Below are positions 1 to 5,524 of a stretch of 6,095 nt of DNA, piece after piece. The stretch is from Lysobacteraceae bacterium (lineage in GTDB: Bacteria; Pseudomonadota; Gammaproteobacteria; Xanthomonadales; Xanthomonadaceae), in NCBI GenBank assembly GCA_004173415.1, contig SEHC01000272.1, positions 1 to 6,095 on the forward strand, in the 5' to 3' direction. The position numbers and the translations under genes were made by a program. The notes beneath the pieces are model-generated. The model had not been told where the DNA came from. It saw only the letters and a list, made by a program, of their open reading frames with translations, and did not search any database. Numbering within the stretch: position 1 is the first letter of the stretch; each line of letters begins with the position of its first letter.

Positions 1-119
1 GCGGGGCCTTCAATGCGGGCTATTCCACGGACAGCGCGAAGCGCACGTTCTACCCGTTCGATCCTCGCCTGCCCGAAAGCCCGCCGGTCAATCCGCCTGC
101 TGGCACTGCTCGCGAGTAA
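1..119 (+). CDS. C-terminal end of an upstream gene, possibly an RseA/MucA-like anti-sigma factor (partial)
   Basis: The frame that begins at base 3 is open from the window edge to a TAA at 117-119 and encodes the last 38 residues of a protein that starts outside the window. The fragment includes FYPFDPRLPESPP and ends TARE. It is proline-rich, has no membrane segment and shows no catalytic motif, so the sequence does not identify it. Its position does suggest something: in Pseudomonas and Xanthomonas relatives a mucD-type protease commonly follows the sigma-E gene and its anti-sigma factor (rseA or mucA/mucB). An anti-sigma C-terminus is therefore a reasonable inference and no more. The gap to the protease start is about 86 bp, so cotranscription is possible. 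The choice of frame rests on the good codon pattern and a stop placed sensibly before the next gene. Confidence 0.5.
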   Translation, partial: GAFNAGYSTDSAKRTFYPFDPRLPESPPVNPPAGTARE

Positions 120-133
120 GGCGCCGCAGGCAC

Positions 134-146
134 CGGTTCCCAACCG
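134..146 (+). other. Short inverted repeat in the leader upstream of mucD
   Basis: CGGTT at 134-138 and AACCG at 142-146 form a perfect 5-bp inverted repeat around a CCC loop. TTTC follows it. It is too short to call a terminator with any assurance, but it sits directly before a second and stronger hairpin in the same 86-bp gap. Confidence 0.2.
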
Positions 147-157
147 TTTCCGAAGCA

Positions 158-177
158 GGACCGATTCCGTTCGGTCC
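158..177 (+). other. Perfect 7-bp hairpin upstream of mucD
   Basis: GGACCGA at 158-164 pairs exactly with TCGGTCC at 171-177 around a six-base loop. It lies between the stop of the upstream gene (119) and the mucD start (206 or 215). A run of C, not T, follows, so it does not look like a standard intrinsic terminator. It could be a processing or stability element within an operon transcript, an operator-like dyad, or chance in GC-rich DNA. Confidence 0.3.
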
Positions 178-205
178 CCCATTCCATCTATCAATTGATC
201 GAGGC

Positions 206-1765
206 ATGCATTCGATGACCCACAGTGTTCGAAACAGTCTGCTTGGACTTTTCATCCTTACCGCGCCGCTGTCCGCCTGCGCCCAGCAGCCCTCCGCATC
301 GCCGCAGGCCGCGGCGGCGGCTGTGACCGGTTCCATCGCGCAAAGCAGCGCACCCCAGATCGTTACCGGCCTGCCGGATTTCACCCAACTGGTCTCCCAG
401 GTCGGTCCGGGCGTGGTGAACATTGAGGCCAAGGTCGGCAGCCGGCCGGCGCCACGCGGCCCGTCGGGCCCCGACGCCGGCCCCGGCGCCGATGACATGC
501 CGGAATTCTTCCGCCGCTTCTTCGGTCCCGATTTCCAGATGCCCGGACCGCAGCAGGGGCCACGCGGTCCGCAACGCCGCGGCACCTCGATGGGCAGCGG
601 CTTCATCATTTCGCCTGACGGTTACGTGCTGACCAACCACCACGTGGTCGATGGGGCCGACGAGGTCACGGTGAAACTGTCCGACCGGCGCGAACTGACC
701 GCCAAGGTGATCGGCAGCGACCAGCAATACGACGTGGCTCTGCTGAAAGTCGACGCCCGCAACCTGCCGGCCATACGCCTGGGCGATTCGGATTCGCTCA
801 AGCCGGGGCAATGGGTGGTCGCCATCGGCTCGCCGTTCGGGTTTGATCATTCGGTCACTGCCGGCATCGTCAGCGCGACCGGGCGCAGCAATCCCTACGC
901 CGACCAGCGCTATGTCCCCTTCATCCAGACCGACGTGGCCATCAACCAGGGCAACTCCGGTGGCCCGTTGCTCAACACCAGCGGGGAGGTCGTTGGCATC
1001 AACTCGCAGATCTTCTCGGCCTCCGGCGGCTACATGGGCATCAGCTTCGCCATTCCGATCGACCTGGCCATGGGCGCGGTGGAGCAGTTGAAGGCGACCG
1101 GCAAGGTCAGCCGCGGCCAACTGGGCGTGCAGGTGGGTCCGGTCACCGCGGACATGGCCAAGGGCTTCGGCCTGCCTGACACCCGCGGTGCACTGGTCAA
1201 CGATGTGATCGGCGACAGCGCCGCGCAGAAGGCGGGACTGGAGGCCGGTGACGTGATCCGTTCGGTCAACGGGGCCGAGATCGTGGCCTCCAGCGACCTG
1301 CCCCCGCGCATCGGCGCGATGGCCCCGGGTTCTCGGGTGAAGCTGGGCATCCTCCGCGATGGCAAGCCGCGCGACGTCACCGTGACCCTGTCCAGCCTGG
1401 AGGAGGGCGGGGAAGTAATGGCCACCGATCCAGAGGTGGCGGGCGCGGCACCGGCCCCGGCACGGGCCGAGTCGGCCCTGCTGGGCATTTCCGTGGCCGA
1501 ACTGGATGCCGGTACCCGCAAGCAGTTCGGCCTGAAGGCCGGCGAGGGCATCCGCATCACCCGCGTCGATGGCGCGTCGGCGGCCGAGGCCCGGCTGCAG
1601 CCTGGCCTGGTGATCCTGCAGGTCGGGCGCAAGCCGGTGGGAAGCGTGGCCCAGTTCAACCAGGAGCTGCGCGGAATCAAGGCCGGCGACGTAGTGATGT
1701 TGCTGGTCCGCAGCGGGCAGGGAGGCTCGGCCTTCGTCGCGGTCACCGCCTCCGAAGGCAACTGA
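206..1765 (+). CDS. mucD: Do-family periplasmic serine endoprotease, MucD/DegP-like
   Basis: This is a 519-residue HtrA/Do-family protease, which degrades and chaperones misfolded proteins in the cell envelope and in relatives restrains sigma-E/AlgU signalling. The trypsin-like domain spans about 126-298 and has the full triad: His146 in TNHHVVDG, Asp176 in YDVALLKV and Ser251 in QGNSGGPL. Two PDZ domains follow at roughly 303-398 and 424-515, joined by an Ala/Pro-rich linker. A Pro/Gly-rich loop with PEFFRRFFG (about 80-125) resembles the LA loop of DegP/DegQ. The N-terminus is a short hydrophobic signal ending in LSAC, which fits a lipobox with Cys25 as the lipidated residue. Two starts are possible: ATG at 206 has GAGG only one base before it, while ATG at 215 has the same GAGG at a 10-base distance and may be the real one. 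Length is slightly above the usual 470-500. The mucD name rests partly on presumed context; degP or degQ nomenclature is possible. Confidence 0.93.
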   Translation: MHSMTHSVRNSLLGLFILTAPLSACAQQPSASPQAAAAAVTGSIAQSSAPQIVTGLPDFTQLVSQVGPGVVNIEAKVGSRPAPRGPSGPDAGPGADDMPEFFRRFFGPDFQMPGPQQGPRGPQRRGTSMGSGFIISPDGYVLTNHHVVDGADEVTVKLSDRRELTAKVIGSDQQYDVALLKVDARNLPAIRLGDSDSLKPGQWVVAIGSPFGFDHSVTAGIVSATGRSNPYADQRYVPFIQTDVAINQGNSGGPLLNTSGEVVGINSQIFSASGGYMGISFAIPIDLAMGAVEQLKATGKVSRGQLGVQVGPVTADMAKGFGLPDTRGALVNDVIGDSAAQKAGLEAGDVIRSVNGAEIVASSDLPPRIGAMAPGSRVKLGILRDGKPRDVTVTLSSLEEGGEVMATDPEVAGAAPAPARAESALLGISVAELDAGTRKQFGLKAGEGIRITRVDGASAAEARLQPGLVILQVGRKPVGSVAQFNQELRGIKAGDVVMLLVRSGQGGSAFVAVTASEGN

Positions 1766-1794
1766 AGCCGGCTGCAAGGGCCGGGTGGGCACAG

Positions 1795-1816
1795 GGCCGC
1801 CCGGTCACGGGCGGCC
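1795..1816 (+). terminator. Perfect 9-bp GC hairpin between mucD and lepA, possible terminator
   Basis: GGCCGCCCG at 1795-1803 pairs perfectly with CGGGCGGCC at 1808-1816 around a GTCA tetraloop. It starts 30 bp after the mucD stop codon, where a transcript-end structure would be expected. No T-run follows, so a classical intrinsic terminator is not fully met. It may instead be a 3'-end stabilising hairpin or a U-less terminator of a GC-rich genome. The extended -10-like box just downstream supports a boundary between transcription units here. Confidence 0.4.
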
Positions 1817-1831
1817 AGCCCCGCGCAGGCA

Positions 1832-1840
1832 TGCGATAAT
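1832..1840 (+). promoter_or_regulatory. lepA: Extended -10-like promoter element before lepA
   Basis: TGC GATAAT at 1832-1840 matches an extended -10 (TGn followed by a hexamer with five of six bases of TATAAT). It is the most AT-rich spot in the gap and lies 27 bp before the first possible lepA start. No good -35 hexamer is seen at the expected distance, which is tolerated when the TG extension is present. It overlaps a GCATGC palindrome at 1829-1834. If used, transcription would start near 1847 and leave a short leader of about 20-65 bases, depending on the lepA start. Confidence 0.4.
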
Positions 1841-1866
1841 GCGCCGTTATTCATTCTGACGGCCTC

Positions 1867-4242
1867 GTGGCCGCCCCCATGCAGCCCCAGTCCAGCCCGC
1901 CTCCCGCGTCAATGCGGAATATCCGCAACTTCTCCATCATTGCCCACGTCGACCACGGCAAGTCCACGCTGGCCGACCGGATCATCCAGCTGTGCGGCGG
2001 CCTGCAGGCCCGCGAGATGGAGGCCCAGGTCCTGGACTCCAATCCGATCGAGCGCGAGCGCGGCATCACCATCAAGGCCCAGTCTGTGTCCTTGCCCTAT
2101 ACGGCCAAGGACGGGCAGGTCTACCAGCTCAACTTCATCGATACCCCCGGCCACGTCGACTTCAGCTATGAAGTCAGCCGCTCGCTGGCTGCCTGCGAAG
2201 GCGCCCTGCTGGTGGTCGACGCCGCCCAGGGCGTGGAAGCCCAGTCGGTCGCCAACTGCTACACCGCGGTGGAGCAGGGCCTGGAAGTGGTGCCGGTGAT
2301 CAACAAGATCGACCTGCCCACCGCCGACATCGAGAAGGTCAAGGCCGAGATCGAAGCGGTGATCGGCATCGACGCCGAGAATGCCGTGGCCATCAGCGCC
2401 AAGACCGGCCTGAATGTGGTCGACGTGCTGGAAGCCATCGTCGAGCGCATTCCTCCGCCGGTCCCGCGCGATACCGACAAGCTGCAGGCGCTGATCATCG
2501 ATTCCTGGTTCGACAATTACCTGGGCGTGGTCTCGCTGGTGCGGGTCATGCAGGGCGAGATCGTGCCCGGCACCAAGATGCTGGTCATGTCCACCGGCCG
2601 CACCCACCTGGTCGACAAGGTCGGCGTGTTCACCCCCAAGCGCAAGGAGCTGAAAAAGCTCGGGGCGGGCGAAGTGGGCTGGATCAACGCCTCGATCAAG
2701 GACGTGCACGGCGCCCCGGTCGGCGACACCCTGACCCTGGCCAGCGACCCGGCCGAAAAGCCGCTGCCCGGCTTCCAGGAGATGCAGCCGCGGGTGTTCG
2801 CAGGCCTGTTCCCGGTCGATGCGGACGATTACCCCGACCTGCGCGAGGCGCTGGAGAAGCTGCGCCTGAACGACGCCGCGCTGCGCTTCGAGCCGGAGAG
2901 TTCCGAAGCCATGGGCTTCGGCTTCCGCTGCGGCTTCCTCGGCATGCTGCACATGGAGATCGTGCAGGAGCGCCTGGAGCGCGAGTACGACCTCAACCTG
3001 ATCAGCACCGCGCCGACCGTGGTCTACGAGGTCCTGAAGACCGATGGCAGCGTCCTCAGCCTGGACAACCCGTCCAAGCTGCCGCAGGCGAACCTGATCG
3101 ACGAGATCCGTGAGCCGATCATCCGCGCCAACGTGCTGACCCCGCCGGACTACGTGGGCAACGTCATCACCCTGTGCGAAGAAAAGCGCGGCCGGCAGAT
3201 CAGCATCAACTACCTGGGTTCGCAGGTGCAGATCAGCTACGAGCTGCCGATGGCCGAGGTGGTGCTGGACTTCTTCGACCGGCTGAAATCGGTGTCGCGC
3301 GGCTACGCGTCGCTGGATTACCACTTCCTGCGCTTCGAGGCCGGCCCGTTCGTGCGCGTGGACACGCTGATCAATGGCGACAAGGTCGACGCGCTGTCGT
3401 TGATCGTGCACCGCCAATATGCGGACCGCCGCGGTCGCGAGCTGACCGAGAAGATGCGTGAACTGATCCCGCGGCAGATGTTCGACGTGGCCATCCAGGC
3501 CGCGGTCGGCGCCCAGGTGATCGCCCGCAGCACGGTCAAGGCGATGCGCAAGAACGTGCTGGCCAAATGCTATGGTGGTCGCCACTTCAAGGAATCCTAT
3601 GGTCTGGTTCGAAACAATCCTGGTCGTGCTCACCCTGCTGACCGGCATCGTCTGGCTGCTGGACAAGCTGTTCCTGGCCAAGCGCCGCGCCGCGCGCGGC
3701 GGCCTGCTGGACGAAGAGCCGGTGCTGGTCGATTATTCGCGGGCGTTCTTCCCGGTCCTGGCCCTGGTGCTGGTGCTGCGGAGCTTCATTGCCGAGCCCT
3801 ACAAGATCCCGTCGGCCTCGATGATGCCCAACCTGCTGATCGGCGACTTCATCCTGGTCAACAAGTTCAGCTACGGGCTGCGCCTGCCGATCAACAACCA
3901 CAAGTTCGTTGCGCTGGGCGAACCCAAGCGCGGCGAGGTGGTCGTGTTCAAACCGCCCCACGACCCCGAGAACAACTGGATCAAGCGCGTGATCGGTCTG
4001 CCCGGCGACCGCATCTCCTTCCAGGGCAATGCCCTGACCATCAATGGCCAGCCGGTCGCCTACCAGACCCTGGGCAGTTACAACGGCCGGGGCGTGGCCC
4101 CGGGCACCGAGGGCGCGGCGCTGCTGCAGGAAGACCTGCCCGGCCGCACCCATACCGTGCTGGAGGGGCTGGACAACATCGTCGGCCAGGGCGAATGGGA
4201 AGTGCCGGCAGGGCACTATTTCGTGATGGGCGACAATCGTGA
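1867..4242 (+). CDS. lepA: Elongation factor 4 (LepA), conserved C-terminal tail deleted; frame runs on into lepB
   Basis: LepA is a ribosome-associated translational GTPase related to EF-G. Numbering from the GTG at 1867, GTPase motifs are complete: AHVDHGKST (26-34), RGITI (65-69), DTPGH (92-96, His96 equivalent to E. coli His81), NKID (146-149) and SAKT (177-180). Family homology continues through the EF-G-like domains and the LepA-specific C-terminal domain up to KCYGG (567-571, ending at base 3579). There it stops: the Lys-rich tail of some 40-43 residues and the stop codon are missing in all frames. The frame then crosses lepB out of frame for 220 codons of Ala/Arg/Gly/Pro-rich sequence to TGA at 4240-4242, so only about 1912-3579 is genuine lepA. 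The start is uncertain: GTG 1867, ATG 1879 and ATG 1912 are all in frame and none has a good ribosome binding site. ATG 1912 gives the conserved MRNIRNF start. A small hairpin (1860-1864 with 1869-1873) covers the GTG. Product identity is certain; an intact functional product is doubtful. Confidence 0.85.
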   Translation: MAAPMQPQSSPPPASMRNIRNFSIIAHVDHGKSTLADRIIQLCGGLQAREMEAQVLDSNPIERERGITIKAQSVSLPYTAKDGQVYQLNFIDTPGHVDFSYEVSRSLAACEGALLVVDAAQGVEAQSVANCYTAVEQGLEVVPVINKIDLPTADIEKVKAEIEAVIGIDAENAVAISAKTGLNVVDVLEAIVERIPPPVPRDTDKLQALIIDSWFDNYLGVVSLVRVMQGEIVPGTKMLVMSTGRTHLVDKVGVFTPKRKELKKLGAGEVGWINASIKDVHGAPVGDTLTLASDPAEKPLPGFQEMQPRVFAGLFPVDADDYPDLREALEKLRLNDAALRFEPESSEAMGFGFRCGFLGMLHMEIVQERLEREYDLNLISTAPTVVYEVLKTDGSVLSLDNPSKLPQANLIDEIREPIIRANVLTPPDYVGNVITLCEEKRGRQISINYLGSQVQISYELPMAEVVLDFFDRLKSVSRGYASLDYHFLRFEAGPFVRVDTLINGDKVDALSLIVHRQYADRRGRELTEKMRELIPRQMFDVAIQAAVGAQVIARSTVKAMRKNVLAKCYGGRHFKESYGLVRNNPGRAHPADRHRLAAGQAVPGQAPRRARRPAGRRAGAGRLFAGVLPGPGPGAGAAELHCRALQDPVGLDDAQPADRRLHPGQQVQLRAAPADQQPQVRCAGRTQARRGGRVQTAPRPREQLDQARDRSARRPHLLPGQCPDHQWPAGRLPDPGQLQRPGRGPGHRGRGAAAGRPARPHPYRAGGAGQHRRPGRMGSAGRALFRDGRQS
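3574..3598 (+). other. Deletion or misassembly junction between lepA and lepB
   Basis: The two GGT codons of the LepA KCYGG motif end at 3579. The next bases read as an untranslated leader, CGCCACTTC and then AAGGA, directly before the lepB ATG at 3599. In an intact locus about 120-130 bp of lepA coding sequence plus a stop codon should lie between these parts. The repeated GGT at the join could be microhomology used in a deletion, but without the ancestral sequence this is only a guess. Confidence 0.7.
3589..3593 (+). promoter_or_regulatory. lepB: Shine-Dalgarno site of lepB
   Basis: AAGGA lies five bases before the ATG at 3599. It decides the lepB start in favour of 3599 over the upstream in-frame ATG at 3572, which lies inside LepA's KCYGG codons and would add nine residues that do not resemble the family. 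The site survives the lepA deletion intact, but ribosomes finishing the extended lepA frame would now pass over it. Confidence 0.65.
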
Positions 4243-4423
4243 TAATAGCGAGGACGGTAGGCTCTGGCCGGAGTTCGACCGCAATGGCCAGCTCCTGCCC
4301 AACCACAATTTCCTTCCCGAGCAGAACCTGCGCGGCAAGGCGTTCCTGATCTGGTTGAATTGCGAGGGCTGGTTCTGCAAGGACGGTTTTTCGGCTTCCA
4401 GGATTGGTACCAAGATCGAGTGA
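3599..4423 (+). CDS. lepB: Signal peptidase I (LepB)
   Basis: A 274-residue inner-membrane enzyme that removes signal peptides from exported proteins on the periplasmic face. Two hydrophobic segments, about 4-26 and 48-62, flank a basic loop, as in the E. coli enzyme. The catalytic dyad is visible: Ser74 in IPSASMMP and Lys129 in WIKRVIGLPGD. The later signature GDNRDNSED is at 211-219 and the conserved FLPEQNLRGKAF follows at 238-249. Between them, after Trp223, there are 14 residues (about 224-237) where E. coli has one, so the loop is expanded. A rare AGG arginine codon lies just before this insertion. Two cysteines close to the C-terminus (255 and 260) sit in NCEGWFC. The start at 3599 is chosen from the good Shine-Dalgarno site and the MVWFETILVVLT start. 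The gene follows lepA, its usual neighbour, but here the lepA tail is missing and the extended lepA frame overlaps it. Confidence 0.96.
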   Translation: MVWFETILVVLTLLTGIVWLLDKLFLAKRRAARGGLLDEEPVLVDYSRAFFPVLALVLVLRSFIAEPYKIPSASMMPNLLIGDFILVNKFSYGLRLPINNHKFVALGEPKRGEVVVFKPPHDPENNWIKRVIGLPGDRISFQGNALTINGQPVAYQTLGSYNGRGVAPGTEGAALLQEDLPGRTHTVLEGLDNIVGQGEWEVPAGHYFVMGDNRDNSEDGRLWPEFDRNGQLLPNHNFLPEQNLRGKAFLIWLNCEGWFCKDGFSASRIGTKIE

Positions 4424-4452
4424 CCATGTTGTCTGACCCGGGGAAAACGCAC

Positions 4453-4851
4453 ATGAATCGCAAGCAGCAGCTCAACAACAGGCAGGACGGAATCACCCTG
4501 ACCAGCTTCCTGATCGTGCTGGCGGTCGTCGGCTTCGCCGCGTACCTGGCCATGCAGTTGTTCCCGATGTACAAGGAGTACTACGAGGTCCGCAGTGCCG
4601 CCAAGGGCCTGGCCAGCGAACCGGGCGTGGGCGACATGGACCCGGCCCGGATCCAGAGCCTGCTGTTCAAGCGGCTGGACATCAACTACGTCGATAGCGT
4701 CGAGAAGTCCGACGTCAAGATCGATCGCGTCGACAACGGCTGGAACATGAAGATCAATTACGAGGTGCGCCGGCCGCTGGTCGGCAACCTGGATGTCGTC
4801 GGCGTGTTCGACATCTCGCAGGACCTGACCCGCCAAGGTGCGACCGATTGA
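4453..4851 (+). CDS. Small single-pass membrane protein, DUF4845 type
   Basis: A 132-residue protein with a polar basic start (MNRKQQLNNRQDG), one membrane helix at about 14-37 and a mostly soluble, presumably periplasmic C-terminal part. This arrangement, between lepB and rnc, matches the uncharacterised DUF4845 family found at this locus in many beta- and gammaproteobacteria; I assign it by position and layout, not by a search. The sequence around the helix, DG then ITLTSFLIVLAVVGF, resembles the prepilin cleavage region of type IV pilins, but the usual Glu at mature position 5 is Ser. The ATG at 4453 has GGGGA eight bases upstream and is preferred over ATG 4426, which has no clear site. 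It begins 29 bp after the lepB stop and its last 14 bp overlap rnc. No enzymatic motif was seen; function unknown. Confidence 0.85.
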   Translation: MNRKQQLNNRQDGITLTSFLIVLAVVGFAAYLAMQLFPMYKEYYEVRSAAKGLASEPGVGDMDPARIQSLLFKRLDINYVDSVEKSDVKIDRVDNGWNMKINYEVRRPLVGNLDVVGVFDISQDLTRQGATD

Positions 4852-5524
4852 CCTCAAGTTCCGACGCGGCGAGCTGGACGGCTACCGCTTCGCCGATCCG
4901 GGCCTGCTCGAGCAGGCCCTGACCCATCGCAGTGCCGGCGCCCCGCACAACGAGCGCCTGGAATTCCTGGGTGACAGCATCGTCAGCCTGGTCGTGGCCG
5001 AGGTGCTGTTCCAGCGCTGGCCCAAGGCCGACGAAGGCGCCCTGACCCGGGCCCGTTCGGAGCTGGTGCGCGAAGCCTCGCTGGCGGCCATCGCCAGACA
5101 GCTGGAACTCGGCGCGCGGCTGACCATGGGGCCGGGCGAGATGAAATCCGGCGGCCATCGGCGTGACAGCATCCTCGCCGATGCGCTGGAGGCCGTCGTC
5201 GCCGCGATCTACCTGGACGCCGGCTTCGAGGCCTGCCGCGCCGCGGTGCTGCCCTGGTTCGAACCCTTGCTGGCCGCGCTGCCGGTGGGCAAGCCCGGCA
5301 AGGACGCCAAGACGCGCCTGCAGGAATGGCTGCAGGGCAGGCAGCGGGCCCTGCCGGTGTACGAACTGGTCTCCGAAAGCGGCGATGACCATGCCAAGTT
5401 GTTCACTGTCAGCTGCACCATCATCGATCCGACCCTGAGTGCCGACGGCGAGGGCAGTTCGCGTCGCAACGCCGAGCAGGCCGCCGCCCTGGGCGTGCTG
5501 GAAAAACTGGATATCTGCAAATGA
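4838..5524 (+). CDS. rnc: Ribonuclease III
   Basis: A 228-residue double-strand-specific endoribonuclease that processes rRNA precursors and structured mRNAs. The catalytic domain (about 1-150) has the signature NERLEFLGDSI at 38-48 with Glu39, Glu42 and Asp46, and the second acidic pair Asp115 and Glu118 in ILADALEAV. These correspond to E. coli Glu38, Glu41, Asp45, Asp114 and Glu117. A double-stranded RNA-binding domain follows at about 154-226 and ends with the helix SSRRNAEQAAALGVLEKL. Length is close to the E. coli 226 residues. The start is a GTG at 4838 inside the end of the DUF4845 gene; it has no well-spaced Shine-Dalgarno site, so translational coupling is likely. No good in-frame ATG exists nearby. 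It ends in an ATGA overlap with era. With the start inside the preceding gene, there is no room for a long dedicated leader such as the one E. coli RNase III cleaves to control itself. Confidence 0.97.
   Translation: MRPIDLKFRRGELDGYRFADPGLLEQALTHRSAGAPHNERLEFLGDSIVSLVVAEVLFQRWPKADEGALTRARSELVREASLAAIARQLELGARLTMGPGEMKSGGHRRDSILADALEAVVAAIYLDAGFEACRAAVLPWFEPLLAALPVGKPGKDAKTRLQEWLQGRQRALPVYELVSESGDDHAKLFTVSCTIIDPTLSADGEGSSRRNAEQAAALGVLEKLDICK

Noticed and set aside
13..198. 61-codon + strand frame at the window start
   Set aside because: It overlaps the better-supported C-terminal coding frame ending at 119, is Arg/Ser rich, and has no ribosome binding site or homology that I recognise.
191..1792. 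533-codon open frame on the minus strand opposite mucD
   Set aside because: It mirrors a clear mucD gene in high-GC DNA, has no recognisable domain and is His/Ala/Gly/Arg rich, as expected of an antisense shadow frame.
3572..3598. Upstream ATG at 3572 as the lepB start
   Set aside because: It lies in lepA coding sequence, has no Shine-Dalgarno site, and would add nine residues not typical of LepB. The ATG at 3599 has AAGGA at five bases.
3565..3620. Programmed ribosomal frameshift joining LepA and LepB
   Set aside because: There is no slippery heptamer at the end of LepA, and the missing LepA tail is absent in every frame, so shifting would not restore it. A LepA-LepB fusion also has no functional precedent known to me.
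1909..3681. 590-codon open frame on the minus strand opposite lepA
   Set aside because: It is the antisense shadow of lepA; rich in His, Asp, Gln and Val with no family motif. It also crosses the deletion junction with no change in character.
4426..4452. ATG at 4426 as the start of the DUF4845 gene
   Set aside because: No Shine-Dalgarno site precedes it, whereas the ATG at 4453 has GGGGA at eight bases and gives a typical basic start before the membrane helix.
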